Assembly (NCBI GenBank): GCA_947177185.1
Contig: CAMWTJ010000006.1
Location: 1-64,000, forward strand
Direction of reading: 5' to 3'
Origin: an uncultured Porphyromonadaceae bacterium
Lineage (GTDB): Bacteria > Bacteroidota > Bacteroidia > Bacteroidales > Muribaculaceae
DNA: 64,000 nucleotides
Shown here in pieces: positions 49,663-59,485 of the stretch (position 1 is the first letter of the stretch; each line of letters begins with the position of its first letter). The notes under the pieces were generated by a model. That model was not told the DNA's origin, made no database searches, and was given only the letters and a program-made list of their open reading frames with translations. A program made the translations under genes and the position numbers.

Positions 49663-51111
49663 TCAGTCTATCTCGATTTTCCTGTAGCGCGGCACGAGGA
49701 GCTTCATGATGCACCACGCGGTGATGTAGCTCACAGCGCATATGCAGAACACTATCATGTAGCCGGCAGGCTTGCCCGTGAAGCCGAAAAACTCAAAGGC
49801 ATCGCCACGGGCGGCTGCGTAGTCGAAAAACATGCCGCTGCCTTTGTTTATTACGTAGGCGCCTATGCCGCCGGCCATGGTGCCTATGCCCACTATAGAC
49901 GCTACGGTGCTGGTGGGGAACATATCGCCTATGGTGGAATACAGGTTGGCGCTCCAGGCCTGATGGCCGGCGCCCGCGAGGCCTATTATTATGGCAGGCC
50001 ACCAGGCTGAGTAGGCGCCGAGCGGCTGCGCAAGCAGCGCGAGCATGGGCAGGAACGAGAACAGCAGCATGGCGCGCATGCGGCCGGCATAAGGATTCAT
50101 GCCCATGCGGTCAACGAATATCCTGGGCAGGTAGCCGCCGCCAATCGACACCACCGTGACTATGAGATAGAGCGTGAATATGAGTGCCTGCCCCATGGGA
50201 GTGTAGGACGCATAGCCATACTGGTCTGAAAAATACGCCGGCGTCCAGAAAAGGAAAAACCACCATACGCCGTCGGTCAGGGCCTTGCCGGTTATGAAAG
50301 CCCAGGTCTGCCGGAAGGTGAAACAGCGCCAGAAAGGAATAGTGTCGTGTTCCTCGGCCTGTATCTGAGCCTCGGATTCGCCTGCCTCGTCCTGACGGAT
50401 GTAGGCCAACTCGGCGGCGTTGACATGGCAGGAGTGTTCGGGGGCGGAATACAGCCTGGCCCAGAAACCCATCCATACAAAACCCAGCGCGCCAATGATA
50501 ATGAACGCCATCTCCCAGCCCCACATGTGGGCGAGCACGGGGATGCACAGCGGAGCGGCAAGAGCGCCTATGGAAGCGCCGCTGTTGAACAGCGCCGTCG
50601 AGAAAGCGCGGTCCTTTTTCGGGAAATACAGCGCCGTCACCTTAATGGCCGCGGGGAAGTTGCCTGCCTCGCCCAAGGCGAGCAGCGCGCGGCAGGCAAG
50701 AAACAGCCACACGCTCACACTTGCCACGGCGAGCGCCAGAGCGCTGCCGCTCTCTATGGCACGCAGCGCAGCTGTGGACTCCACGCCCTCGATGTGCATC
50801 GTGAGCCAACCGCAGCCTGCGTGCATGCACGCCGCGAGCGACCACACGAATATGGCCCACAGATAGCCCTTGCGCGAGCCGAGCCGGTCTATCACTTTGC
50901 CCGCAAAAAGGCTCACGCCCGCATAAAACAGCGAGAAGAAGCCCGTGATGTCGCCATAGTCGGAGTCGGTCCAGTGAAATTCAGGAGCTATGAAATCTTT
51001 CCATGTGAGCGACAGCACCTGGCGGTCAAGGTAATTGATTGTGGTGGCGAAAAACAGCAGTGAGCATATCACCCATCGCCAGTTTGAGGGTCGTGTGGTT
51101 TGTGTGGTCAT
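49663..51111 (-). CDS. exuT: hexuronate transporter, MFS (ACS family)
   Basis: 482 residues, inner membrane, 12 predicted helices. The N-terminus NWRWVICSLLFFATTINYLDRQVLSLTWKDF is the anion:cation symporter family signature; the A-motif-like loop GKVIDRLGSRKGYLWAIF and LALGEAGNFPAAIKVTALYFP confirm it. A larger loop between helices 2-3 and 4 carries extra residues (about 105-135), a common feature in Bacteroidota homologs. It imports glucuronate or galacturonate with protons. Last gene of the long leftward operon, 43 nt behind uxaC, and it is followed by a strong terminator. Confidence 0.93.
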   Translation of the reverse strand: MTTQTTRPSNWRWVICSLLFFATTINYLDRQVLSLTWKDFIAPEFHWTDSDYGDITGFFSLFYAGVSLFAGKVIDRLGSRKGYLWAIFVWSLAACMHAGCGWLTMHIEGVESTAALRAIESGSALALAVASVSVWLFLACRALLALGEAGNFPAAIKVTALYFPKKDRAFSTALFNSGASIGALAAPLCIPVLAHMWGWEMAFIIIGALGFVWMGFWARLYSAPEHSCHVNAAELAYIRQDEAGESEAQIQAEEHDTIPFWRCFTFRQTWAFITGKALTDGVWWFFLFWTPAYFSDQYGYASYTPMGQALIFTLYLIVTVVSIGGGYLPRIFVDRMGMNPYAGRMRAMLLFSFLPMLALLAQPLGAYSAWWPAIIIGLAGAGHQAWSANLYSTIGDMFPTSTVASIVGIGTMAGGIGAYVINKGSGMFFDYAAARGDAFEFFGFTGKPAGYMIVFCICAVSYITAWCIMKLLVPRYRKIEID

Positions 51112-51154
51112 GGAGTCGGTTAAGGTTACGCCTTCCGAGGGGAAGACAGCTGTG

Positions 51155-52570
51155 TCAGAACTTGAAATAATTCTTGGCGTTGTAATAGCAGATATCCTCT
51201 ATCATCTGCTGCACGCGGCGCTTCTCATAGCCTGTGTACGGCACAAGCCCGGCCTCCACATCGGCGCCTACAAGGTCGCAGAGCGTGCGGCGGAAATACT
51301 CGTGGCGGGGATAGGACAGAAACGAGCGCGAGTCAGTGAGCATGCCCACGAAACGGCTCAGAAGCCCGAGCAGCGAAAGCGCGTTCATCTGTCGGCGCAT
51401 GCCGTCGGTCTGGTCGTTGAACCACCATCCCGAGCCGAACTGGATTTTGCCCGGCACGGAGCCGTCCTGGAAGTTGCCCGTCATGGTGGCCACCACCTCG
51501 TTGGCAGCCGGATTCAGGTTGTAGAGTATCGTGCGCGCGAGCTTCCCCTCGCTGTCGAGCCTGTCGAGGAAGCGCGCACACTCCGTGGCCGTGGCAAACT
51601 CGCCTATGGAGTCAAAGCCCGTGTCAGGGCCCACCGCGCGCATCATGCGTGTGTTGGAATTGCGGATAGTGCCGTAGTGGAACTGCTGCGCCCAGTCGGT
51701 TTCGTGGTCCATGGCGCCGAACAGCACGAGCATCTTGCTCTTGAAGCGCCCGGCGTCGGCTTCGGAAGGCTTGCGCCCGGCGAGCACCTCGCCGAAAATC
51801 CGGCGGATATCGCTCTCCGTATAGTCGTCGGCATAGAATTTCTCCAGTCCGTGGTCGCTCAGCCGGCATCCGGCCTCGGCAAAGAAATCGTGGCGGCGGC
51901 GCAGAGCCTCCTCCAGCTTTTCAAAGCAGTCTATCTCCACACCTGCCGCGGCACCGAGGCGCTTGAGGTATTCGGCATACGCGGCAGGGTCCTCAACGGC
52001 CATAGCCTTGTCGGGACGCCACGTGGGCAGCACTTTTATCTCAAAGCCGCTGCGGCGTATGGCTATATGGTGCTCAAGACTGTCGGCGGGGTCGTCGGTG
52101 GTGCATACCGTTTCCACATTGTAGCGGCGCATCAGTCCGCGCGGCGTCATGCCCTCGCCGTGAAGCAGCTGCCTGTTACATTCGTCGAATATGCGGCGCG
52201 CGCTTTCGGGATTGAGAGCCTCGTCGATACCGAAAGCCGTGCGCAGCTCAAGATGCGTCCAGTGGTAAAGCGGGTTGCGGAACGTGTATGGCACCGTGGC
52301 CGCCCACTGCTCGAATTTCTCCCAGTCGGAGGTATCGGTGCCGGTGATGTAGCGCTCGTGCACGCCGTTGGCACGCAGCGCGCGCCATTTGTAGTGGTCG
52401 CCTCCGAGCCACAGCTCCGTGATGGAGCGGAAGCGCGTGTCGGCGGCCATAAGCGCCGGATCGAGGTGGCAGTGATAGTCGATCACGGGCAGGTGCTCGG
52501 CATGCCCGTGGTAGAGCTCGCTCGCGGTGGGCGTTCCGAGCAGGAAATCTGAGTCCATGAACTGTTTCAT
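51155..52570 (-). CDS. uxaC: glucuronate/galacturonate isomerase
   Basis: 471 residues from the ATG at 52570 (MKQFMDSDFLLGTPTASELYH); an upstream in-frame start at 52648 lies inside the SDR gene and is rejected. Amidohydrolase-type barrel with the metal-binding HxH in VIDYHCHLDP, plus GGDHYKWRALRANGV, TVCTTDDPADSLEHH, and RLSDHGLEKFY, all UxaC signatures; the C-terminal FVGMLTDSRSFLSYPRHEYFRR is present. It converts glucuronate to fructuronate (and galacturonate to tagaturonate). It starts 10 nt after the SDR stop. The length is normal. Confidence 0.96.
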   Translation of the reverse strand: MKQFMDSDFLLGTPTASELYHGHAEHLPVIDYHCHLDPALMAADTRFRSITELWLGGDHYKWRALRANGVHERYITGTDTSDWEKFEQWAATVPYTFRNPLYHWTHLELRTAFGIDEALNPESARRIFDECNRQLLHGEGMTPRGLMRRYNVETVCTTDDPADSLEHHIAIRRSGFEIKVLPTWRPDKAMAVEDPAAYAEYLKRLGAAAGVEIDCFEKLEEALRRRHDFFAEAGCRLSDHGLEKFYADDYTESDIRRIFGEVLAGRKPSEADAGRFKSKMLVLFGAMDHETDWAQQFHYGTIRNSNTRMMRAVGPDTGFDSIGEFATATECARFLDRLDSEGKLARTILYNLNPAANEVVATMTGNFQDGSVPGKIQFGSGWWFNDQTDGMRRQMNALSLLGLLSRFVGMLTDSRSFLSYPRHEYFRRTLCDLVGADVEAGLVPYTGYEKRRVQQMIEDICYYNAKNYFKF

Positions 52571-52580
52571 ACGCCGGGCG

Positions 52581-53399
52581 TCACATTGCGAAAGCGTTGA
52601 ACCCGCCGTCGACCACCGCCACCGTGCCGGTGACAAAGGCCGCAGCATCGCTCATGAGATAGTGTATGGTGCCGCACAGCTCCTCGGGCTCGCCCATGCG
52701 GCCGAAGGGCGTCTGACGTATCACATCGCAGCCGCGCTGCGTGTAGCTGCCGTCGGGGTTGGTCAGGAGCGAGCGGTTCTGCTCTGTGATGAAGAAACCG
52801 GGAGCGATGGCGTTGACGCGTATTCCCTCGCCGAATTTCTTGGCGCACTCGGTGGCCATATAGGCCGTGAAATTGCTGATACCGGCTTTGGCGGCCGCAT
52901 AGCCGCACACGCGCGTCATGGGACGGAAAGCCGCCATAGACGAGAAGTTGATTATAGAACCGCGGCCCTGCGCCACCATCGGCTCGAGAAACACCTGCGT
53001 CGGTATCACGGTGCCGGTAAGGTTCAGTGTCAGCACCTTCTGAAACTGTTCGGGGTCGAGGTCGAAGAAGGTCTGCTCGGGTGTGATGGTGGCTCCTTTC
53101 ATATTTCCGCCGGCGGCATTGAGCAGCGTGTCGATGCGGCCGTAGCGGGCCATAATCTCGTCGCGGTTGCGCACCAGCATCTCGCGGTCCATCACATCCG
53201 TGGCCATGAACTCGATGGAGCCGGAGGGCTTTTCGGCCATCACGGAGTTTACGATTTCACGACCCACATCGGCCTTGCGGCCGAGGATTATCACTTTGGC
53301 TCCCTCGTGGGCCAGATACTTGGCTATGGCACGGCCGAGCACGCCGGTGCCACCGGTGATTACGGTCACATTGCCTTTGATGTCAAAAAGATTCTTCAT
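52581..53399 (-). CDS. D-mannonate oxidoreductase (fructuronate reductase), SDR type
   Basis: 272 residues, short-chain dehydrogenase fold. Cofactor site TGGTGVLG (residues 15-22), NAAG at about 94, catalytic Ser in NFSSMAAF and Tyr/Lys in YAAAKAG, and the end VVDGGFNAF. It reduces fructuronate to mannonate with NAD(P)H. This SDR type replaces the unrelated long-chain UxuB of Escherichia coli in many Bacteroidota and Bacillota. The assignment rests on its place between uxuA (4-bp overlap) and uxaC (10-nt gap), the exact slot this step needs. Confidence 0.9.
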   Translation of the reverse strand: MKNLFDIKGNVTVITGGTGVLGRAIAKYLAHEGAKVIILGRKADVGREIVNSVMAEKPSGSIEFMATDVMDREMLVRNRDEIMARYGRIDTLLNAAGGNMKGATITPEQTFFDLDPEQFQKVLTLNLTGTVIPTQVFLEPMVAQGRGSIINFSSMAAFRPMTRVCGYAAAKAGISNFTAYMATECAKKFGEGIRVNAIAPGFFITEQNRSLLTNPDGSYTQRGCDVIRQTPFGRMGEPEELCGTIHYLMSDAAAFVTGTVAVVDGGFNAFAM

Positions 53400-54559
53400 A
53401 GTTTTTCGGTATTTACAGCCGCCATGATACCGCTCACCATACCGAGCGCAAGCATGCGGCCATGAAAGGAATATCCGGCGTTGTAGCCCATCTTGTCGTC
53501 GCCGAGCATAAGCGGAGCATGGTCCACGCGCATAGGCACGCCGGGGCGCTCGCGCTCAAACGTGCGCACCACATCGATCAGACGCGGGTCGAGATGCGAC
53601 GACTCGCGGAAATCGCCGTCGGGGAGCACCTCGCATATGCGTGCATGCACGAAATGCGTGCGCCGCGCATACTTTCGCGCCAGGGCGGGCACGTCGTTGT
53701 GCGCGCCCGCGCTCAGCGAACCGGCGCAGAAGGTGAGGCCGTTGTGCTCGTCGGGCACGGCGTTGAGAAACCACTCTATGTCCTCGTCGCACGTGACGAT
53801 GCGCGGCAGGCCGAGTATCTGACGGGGTGGGTCGTCGGGATGCACACACATGTTTATGCCCCAGCGGCCGCACACAGGCATTATAGCCTCCAGGAAATAC
53901 TTCATATTGGCACGCAGGTCGTCGCGTGTCATGCCTTCGTACAGTGCGAGCAGCTCGCGGAATTTTTCAACGGGCTTCAGGTCGTTTTCGGAAATATTTC
54001 CGTTCACAAAGCCCTGTGTCTTCACAATTATATTGTCGACAAGACGACGGCGACCCGCTTCGTCCATAGAGTCGGCGAGCTTCTGCATGCGCTCGAGGGT
54101 AGCGTCGTCGTAGTCTTTTTCAGCGTTTTTACGGCCGAGTATATGGCAGTCGAAATAGGCGAACTCGGCCTTGTTGAAATACAGGTTCGACGTGCCGTCG
54201 GCATTGGGATACTCCAGCTCGGTGCGTGCCCAGTCCAGCACGGGCATAAAATTGTAGCACACGGTCTTCACTCCCGCGCGTCCCAGGTTTTCAAGACTTG
54301 TCTTATAGTTTTCTATAAGAGCGTCGCGGTCGGCGCCGCCGTATTTTATGGATTCGCTCACAGGCAGACTCTCCACCACCGACCATCTCAGGTCGTGGTT
54401 CTCTATGAAAGCCTTCATTTTTTCCACCTCGGCAAGGCTCCACACCTCACCGTTGGGGATATGGTGCAGCGACGTCACTATGCCTTCCACGCCTATCTGA
54501 CGCAGCATGTCAAGTGTGATTTTGTCGCCGGGGCCAAACCATCGCCATGTTTTTTCCAT
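53396..54559 (-). CDS. uxuA: mannonate dehydratase
   Basis: 387 residues. Barrel enzyme of the xylose isomerase-like superfamily. Signatures are KTWRWFGPGDKITLDMLRQIGVEGIV at the start, VKTVCYNFMPVLDWARTEL, MCVHPDDPPRQILGLPRIV with metal ligands, and FVHARICEVLPDGDFRES and MRVDHAPLMLGDD near the end. It dehydrates mannonate to 2-keto-3-deoxygluconate, the substrate of the kinase at 27195. Its stop overlaps the SDR start by 4 bp. A GC-rich hairpin in the 92-nt gap upstream separates it from xylA. Confidence 0.96.
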   Translation of the reverse strand: MEKTWRWFGPGDKITLDMLRQIGVEGIVTSLHHIPNGEVWSLAEVEKMKAFIENHDLRWSVVESLPVSESIKYGGADRDALIENYKTSLENLGRAGVKTVCYNFMPVLDWARTELEYPNADGTSNLYFNKAEFAYFDCHILGRKNAEKDYDDATLERMQKLADSMDEAGRRRLVDNIIVKTQGFVNGNISENDLKPVEKFRELLALYEGMTRDDLRANMKYFLEAIMPVCGRWGINMCVHPDDPPRQILGLPRIVTCDEDIEWFLNAVPDEHNGLTFCAGSLSAGAHNDVPALARKYARRTHFVHARICEVLPDGDFRESSHLDPRLIDVVRTFERERPGVPMRVDHAPLMLGDDKMGYNAGYSFHGRMLALGMVSGIMAAVNTEKL

Positions 54560-54597
54560 ATCGGATATTTTTTACTGATAAAACAGACAAACCGGCT

Positions 54598-54626
54598 TGC
54601 GGGGACGCGCCCAAGCGCGCCCCGCA
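54598..54626 (-). terminator. GC-rich hairpin between xylA and uxuA
   Basis: TGCGGGGACGCGC (54598-54610) pairs with GCGCGCCCCGCA (54615-54626), 12 bp with one bulged base and a 4-nt loop. Leftward it starts 26 nt after the xylA stop and is followed by AGCCGGTTTGTCTGTTTTATC. No promoter box is seen before uxuA, so partial termination or xylA mRNA protection is likely. Confidence 0.55.
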
Positions 54627-54651
54627 GCGGTTTTTATCGGAGGGTTACGCG

Positions 54652-55965
54652 TTATGCGTACATGTTGACAATGGCTTCGTAGAGCTCCTGCTTGCCGGAG
54701 GTCACGGCGGGCTCGCCCACCTGACGGCCATGCTCGGCCAGCTGCTCGAGGCTCAGACGGCCTTCTTCGAAGTCCTTGCCCATGCCGCCGTCGAAGCTCG
54801 AGTAGCGCTCCGTGAGCATCTGCTTGTAGGGCGATTTCTCAAGCACGTCGGCTGCGCTCAGAAGCGCGCGGGCCATGGCGTCCATGCCGGCGATGTGAGC
54901 TATGAAGATGTCCTCGGCGTCGGTGCTGTTGCGACGCGTCTTGGCGTCGAAGTTTGTGCCGCCGTGGCCAAGACCGCCGTTGCGGATGATCTGCATCATG
55001 GCCTGTGTGAGCTCGTAGTTGTCAATCGGGAACTGGTCGGTGTCCCAGCCGTTCTGATAGTCGCCGCGGTTGGCGTCGATGCTGCCGAGCATGCCGTTGT
55101 CGACGGCCACCGCAAGTTCGTGCTCGAACGTGTGGCCGGCAAGAGTGGCGTGGTTCACCTCGATGTTGACCTTGAAATCCTTATCCAGACCGTGGGCCTT
55201 GAGGAAGCCTACTACGGTTTCGGTGTCAACGTCGTACTGGTGCTTGCTCGGCTCCATGGGCTTGGGCTCGATCAGGAATGTGCCCGTGAAGCCTTTCGAG
55301 CGGGCGTAGTCGCGGGCCATCGTCAGGAAGCGGGCGAGGTGTTCCTTCTCACGCTTCTGGTCGGTGTTCAGAAGGCTCATGTAGCCTTCGCGGCCGCCCC
55401 AGAACACGTAGTTCTCGCCGCCCAGGGCGATGGTGGCGTCGATGGCGTTCTTGACCTGTACGGCAGCACGAGCCACTACGTCGAAATCGGGGTTCGTGGC
55501 GGCGCCGTTCATGTAGCGGCCGTGGCTGAACACGTTGGCTGTGCCCCAGAGGTTCTTGATGCCCGTGGCGGCCATCTTCTCCTTAAGATAGGCCACGATG
55601 GCGCGCATGTTCGACTCATATTCCTCGACGCTCGAGCCTTCGTCCACGAGGTCTACGTCGTGGAAGCAGAAATACTCGATGCCGAGTTTCTCCATTATCT
55701 CGAAACCGGCGTCGGCCTTGGCCTTGGCACGCTCTACGGGGTCAGTGGCCACGTTCCAGGGATATTTCTTCGTGCCGCCGCCGAACTGGTCGCCGCCCTC
55801 GGCGCACAGTGTGTGCCACCATGCCATGGCGAAGCGGAGCCAGTCTTTCATCTTTTTGCCAAGTACCACGCGCTCAGCGTCGTAGTAGCGGTAGGCCAGA
55901 GGATTGTAGCTCGAGGTGCCCTCGAACTTGATTTTGCCAATCTCGGGAAAATATTCTTTTGCCAT
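54652..55965 (-). CDS. xylA: xylose isomerase
   Basis: 437 residues. Signatures include [17 protein letters not shown] (active-site His-Asp), [28 protein letters not shown] with metal-binding Glu, [18 protein letters not shown] and [18 protein letters not shown] (here [18 protein letters not shown]). It converts xylose to xylulose and is cytoplasmic. The length is that of group II enzymes. It follows xylB by 57 nt in the operon. Its first 53 bases recur exactly at the window start. Catalytic residues appear intact. Confidence 0.98.
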   Translation of the reverse strand: MAKEYFPEIGKIKFEGTSSYNPLAYRYYDAERVVLGKKMKDWLRFAMAWWHTLCAEGGDQFGGGTKKYPWNVATDPVERAKAKADAGFEIMEKLGIEYFCFHDVDLVDEGSSVEEYESNMRAIVAYLKEKMAATGIKNLWGTANVFSHGRYMNGAATNPDFDVVARAAVQVKNAIDATIALGGENYVFWGGREGYMSLLNTDQKREKEHLARFLTMARDYARSKGFTGTFLIEPKPMEPSKHQYDVDTETVVGFLKAHGLDKDFKVNIEVNHATLAGHTFEHELAVAVDNGMLGSIDANRGDYQNGWDTDQFPIDNYELTQAMMQIIRNGGLGHGGTNFDAKTRRNSTDAEDIFIAHIAGMDAMARALLSAADVLEKSPYKQMLTERYSSFDGGMGKDFEEGRLSLEQLAEHGRQVGEPAVTSGKQELYEAIVNMYA

Positions 55966-56022
55966 TTCTTATAAAGTTTTATTTATGGGTTTTTATAGTC
56001 GAGTTTTGTATGTATAGACGTG

Positions 56023-57501
56023 TTATTCCGTCATGCGGCTTTTCCAAAGGGCATACGCCTCAAGCACGGCAGGACGCGTGGCAGCATCGGGAGTGATGGT
56101 GCCGAGCAGTTCGAGCGAAGCAAACGCTTCCTCGCGGTTTTTATAAATGCCCGCTCCGATGCCTGCGCCTTTGGCCGCGCCCACACTGCCGTCGGTATCG
56201 TAGAGGCGTATGGTGGCACCGCTCACATCGGCGAGTGTCTGCCTGAACACGGGGCTCAGGAACATATTGGCTTTGCCGGCGTGTATGCAGTCTACGGCCA
56301 GGCCGAGTTTCTGCATTATCTCTATGCCGTACATGAAGGAGAACACGATGCCTTCCTGGGCGGCGCGTATGATGTGCCTGCGGTCGTGGGTATTGAAATT
56401 GATGCCGTGCACCGAGCATCCCGGGTCGCGGTTCTCGAGCAGGCGCTCCGCACCGTTGCCGAAAGGCATGATGCTGATGCCGAGCGAACCGGCGGGCACC
56501 TGTGCGGCCAGCTCGTTCATCTCGTCGTAGCTGATGCCTGCGGGAGCGATGTTGCGCTTCACCCAGGAGTTGAGTATGCCGGTGCCGTTGATGCACGTGA
56601 GCACGCCTATGCGCGGCGCAGCGGCTGTGTGGTTTACGTGCGCGAAATTGTTGACACGCGACAGGGGGTCGTAGTCAATGGTGCCGTTGACGCCGTACAC
56701 CACACCCGACGTGCCTGCCGTAGAGGCTATTTCTCCGGGCTCGAACACGTTGAGCGAAAGGGCATTGTTGGGCTGGTCGCCGGCGCGGTAGGTCACGGGC
56801 GTGCCTTCCGCCAGGCCGAGCTCGGCGGCAGCGGTTGCCGTCAGGCGGCCCTGCTCGCAGAACGTGGCGCGCACCTCGGGCAGGATGTCGGCCGGGAATC
56901 CGAAATAGTCCATCAGGAAAGCAGCCGGCGCATCGGCCTTGAAATCCCAGAGCATCATTTCGGAAAGTCCCTCAGGATTGGTCACAATCTCGCCTGTCAT
57001 GAGCATGGCGATATAATCGGCCGGAAGCATTATCTTGTAGATGCGCTCGAACACCTCGGGTTCGTTTTCCTTGACCCACGCGAGTTTTGCGGCGGTGAAG
57101 TTGCCGGGCGAGTTGAGCAGGTGGCCGAGGCACTGGTCGGCGCCGAGCTCCTCAAAAGCCTTGCGTCCGTAGGATACGGCGCGGCTGTCGCACCAGATTA
57201 TGGAATCGCGCAGGGGCTTGAGGTTGCGGTCCACGCACACCAGTCCGTGCATCTGATAGGAAAAACCGATAGCGGCAATATCGGCCGGATTGACTTTGGC
57301 TTTTCCCACCACTGCTGCGGTGGCCTCCTTGAGGTATTTCCACCAGCTGTCGGGGTCCTGTTCAGCCCAGCCGGCGCGCAGCGCCTTGATGGGTGCTTCC
57401 TGCTTCGGATAGAAATCGGAAGCAAGGGCACGGCCCGTGGCAGCGTCAATGAGCGACGCCTTTACGGAAGATGTGCCGATGTCATAGCCTAATAAATACA
57501 T
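56023..57501 (-). CDS. xylB: xylulokinase, FGGY family
   Basis: 492 residues. The N-terminal FGGY_N domain has the phosphate loop LGYDIGTSSVKASLID (residues 4-19), the catalytic-type IAAIGFSYQMHGLVCVD and NPEGLSEMMLWDFK. FGGY_C contains EIASTAGTSGVVYGV and the ending stretch DGSVGAAKGAGIGAG. It phosphorylates xylulose to xylulose 5-phosphate for the pentose phosphate pathway. MHGLV is the xylulokinase form of the substrate-binding motif. 25 nt separates it from the GH67 gene upstream. Confidence 0.95.
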   Translation of the reverse strand: MYLLGYDIGTSSVKASLIDAATGRALASDFYPKQEAPIKALRAGWAEQDPDSWWKYLKEATAAVVGKAKVNPADIAAIGFSYQMHGLVCVDRNLKPLRDSIIWCDSRAVSYGRKAFEELGADQCLGHLLNSPGNFTAAKLAWVKENEPEVFERIYKIMLPADYIAMLMTGEIVTNPEGLSEMMLWDFKADAPAAFLMDYFGFPADILPEVRATFCEQGRLTATAAAELGLAEGTPVTYRAGDQPNNALSLNVFEPGEIASTAGTSGVVYGVNGTIDYDPLSRVNNFAHVNHTAAAPRIGVLTCINGTGILNSWVKRNIAPAGISYDEMNELAAQVPAGSLGISIMPFGNGAERLLENRDPGCSVHGINFNTHDRRHIIRAAQEGIVFSFMYGIEIMQKLGLAVDCIHAGKANMFLSPVFRQTLADVSGATIRLYDTDGSVGAAKGAGIGAGIYKNREEAFASLELLGTITPDAATRPAVLEAYALWKSRMTE

Positions 57502-57526
57502 TGCAATGTTATGTTTGGGGTTGATA

Positions 57527-59485
57527 TCATCTATAGAGGTTAAGGAGCGAGTCGGAAGGCGATTCGAAATTGCTGATGGGCAGCTGCACCTTCATGTACT
57601 CGTCGAGAGTGTGCGCGGGGCGCTCCATGTCGGCCGGCAGAGGCATGCCGGAAAACTGCGAGAAATAAAGCAGGCAGGCATCTCGCCACCAGCGCGCGTC
57701 GCGTGCCTGCGTGCGCAGCGAGGCTGCTGTGTGCGCGAAGACTTCGGGACTCACATACGGCTCGGCCGAATTCCATGCCGCCACATAGCCGTCGACGGCT
57801 TTCACGCCGCGGTCGTAGACCCGGCACAGTTCCTCCCAAAGCGTACGGCCGCTGCGCATGGTGCGCGTCCACGGCACATGGTGAAACCACAGCAGGAACT
57901 CTTCGGGACACGTGTCGGGGTTGTCAAGCACCCGTGCGAAGCTGTCGGGATACTGGGCCGTGGCACCGCTGCCGCGGCTCGAACGGTCGAAGCCCAGACC
58001 GTAGCGGTCGGCACGGTGGTAGTAGCGCGGCAGCCAGTCGGGACGTGATCCGGGCACATCGCACCAGGGCTCGGGTCCGTAGTGATGGCCGAACGCAAAC
58101 AGGTGATGGAGGCCGAGAGGCATCATATAGTCCACCACGGCCTCACGCGAGCCGAGAAGCATGGCGCGCACGGCGTCGCGCACACTGTCGGGCACGGCTG
58201 CGGGCTGCGTATAGAGGTGCATCGCGGTCCACTCGTCGGCGATATCGGCCGGGGCAAGGCCCGGGTTCCAGGCCAGGCGCCCGAAAGCATACCAATTGGC
58301 ATCGGCCAGCGGATGGCCGGTCATTATTTCGTCGTCGCCGGTATTGGCCACACCGGCTATGGCCGTGAGGCTCTCGGGGGCCACGTAACTGAAAAATTCC
58401 GTCCACATGGGAGCAAGGAAGGCCACGTGGTTGCTGTGGCCGAGATATTCCTGCGTGATCTGGAATTCCACCATCTGCGGCGTGCGGGGCATGGCTCCGA
58501 ACAACGGGCTGTAAGGCTCGCGCGGCTGAAAATCCACAGGTCCGTTTTTCACCTGCAGAATCACGTTGGGCGCAAACTCTCCGTCCAGGGGCTCGAATTC
58601 CAAATAAGCCTGCTTGGCGCGGTCTGCGTCGTCAGAAGAATATACGAACGCGCGCCACATCACCACGCCGTCGTGCGGCTGCAGTGCCTCGGCCAGCATG
58701 TTGGCACCCTCGGCATGGCTGCGTCCGAAATCGCACGGACCGGGCTGGCCTTCGGAATTGGCTTTTACCAGAAATCCTCCGAAGTCGGGTATCAGAGCAT
58801 AAATCTCGTCGGCTTTGCGGGTCCACCAGTCGCGCACGGCGGGGTCAAGCGGGTCGGCCGTAGGCAGCGAGTCAAGAGCCATCGGCGAAGCGAAATTCAC
58901 CGCGAGATATGTGCGCATACCATATGGGCGCAACACATCGGCTATGGCGCGCACCTTTTCGAGATACTCGGCCGAGAGTATGAGCGGCGATGCGTTCACA
59001 TTGTTGAGCACGGCGCCGTTGATACCTACCTCGGCACAGCGCTGCGCATATTCGGCATAGCGTGGCGAGATGGTGCCGGGCAGTTCGTCCCATTTCCAAA
59101 GGCTGCGGCCTGCATAGCCGCGCTCCACGGTGCCGTCAAGATTGTCCCAATGGTTGAGCAGTCGCAGAGCATACGCGGGAACCTCGACCACGTCGCAACC
59201 CGCCGTGTCGGCACCGGTGGCGTGCATGCGCACAAGGTGGCACGCGCCATACAGCAGGCCTGCCTCGGACGGCGATGCCACCGTATAGCGTCCGGCGCGG
59301 GAACTCGTTATGCGAAAGGCGTCGGCCGAGGTCAGCGCGGCGTCGGCAGTGTCGATGCGCAGCTCCACGCCGGCGTCAGGATAATGGTCGGCCAAATAAC
59401 GCGCGGCAAGCGGCGCGGGCTGTTCGGCCGCGCCACAGGCCGCGAGTATTACGGCCGCGAATATGTAGGTTGCGATGCGTTTCAT
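57527..59485 (-). CDS. GH67 alpha-glucuronidase, lipoprotein
   Basis: 652 residues from the ATG at 59485 (MKRIATYIFAAVILAACG, lipobox LAAC), which overlaps the upstream GH43 stop by 4 bp; a longer in-frame start is rejected. N-terminal GH67N domain, then a barrel with WDNLDGTVERGYAGRSLWKW, VKANSEGQPGPCDFGRSHAEG (the Glu expected to act as acid), LQVKNGPVDFQPREP (Asp of the base pair) and ITQEYLGHSNH (Glu of the base pair), and the C-terminal helical region with WFHHVPW. It removes 4-O-methylglucuronate from the non-reducing end of aldouronic oligosaccharides. The released uronate feeds the downstream uronate genes. Confidence 0.96.
   Translation of the reverse strand: MKRIATYIFAAVILAACGAAEQPAPLAARYLADHYPDAGVELRIDTADAALTSADAFRITSSRAGRYTVASPSEAGLLYGACHLVRMHATGADTAGCDVVEVPAYALRLLNHWDNLDGTVERGYAGRSLWKWDELPGTISPRYAEYAQRCAEVGINGAVLNNVNASPLILSAEYLEKVRAIADVLRPYGMRTYLAVNFASPMALDSLPTADPLDPAVRDWWTRKADEIYALIPDFGGFLVKANSEGQPGPCDFGRSHAEGANMLAEALQPHDGVVMWRAFVYSSDDADRAKQAYLEFEPLDGEFAPNVILQVKNGPVDFQPREPYSPLFGAMPRTPQMVEFQITQEYLGHSNHVAFLAPMWTEFFSYVAPESLTAIAGVANTGDDEIMTGHPLADANWYAFGRLAWNPGLAPADIADEWTAMHLYTQPAAVPDSVRDAVRAMLLGSREAVVDYMMPLGLHHLFAFGHHYGPEPWCDVPGSRPDWLPRYYHRADRYGLGFDRSSRGSGATAQYPDSFARVLDNPDTCPEEFLLWFHHVPWTRTMRSGRTLWEELCRVYDRGVKAVDGYVAAWNSAEPYVSPEVFAHTAASLRTQARDARWWRDACLLYFSQFSGMPLPADMERPAHTLDEYMKVQLPISNFESPSDSLLNLYR

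Noticed and set aside
52571-52648. Upstream start extending uronate isomerase
   Set aside because: It overlaps the SDR gene by almost 70 nt; the ATG at 52570 begins the conserved family sequence.
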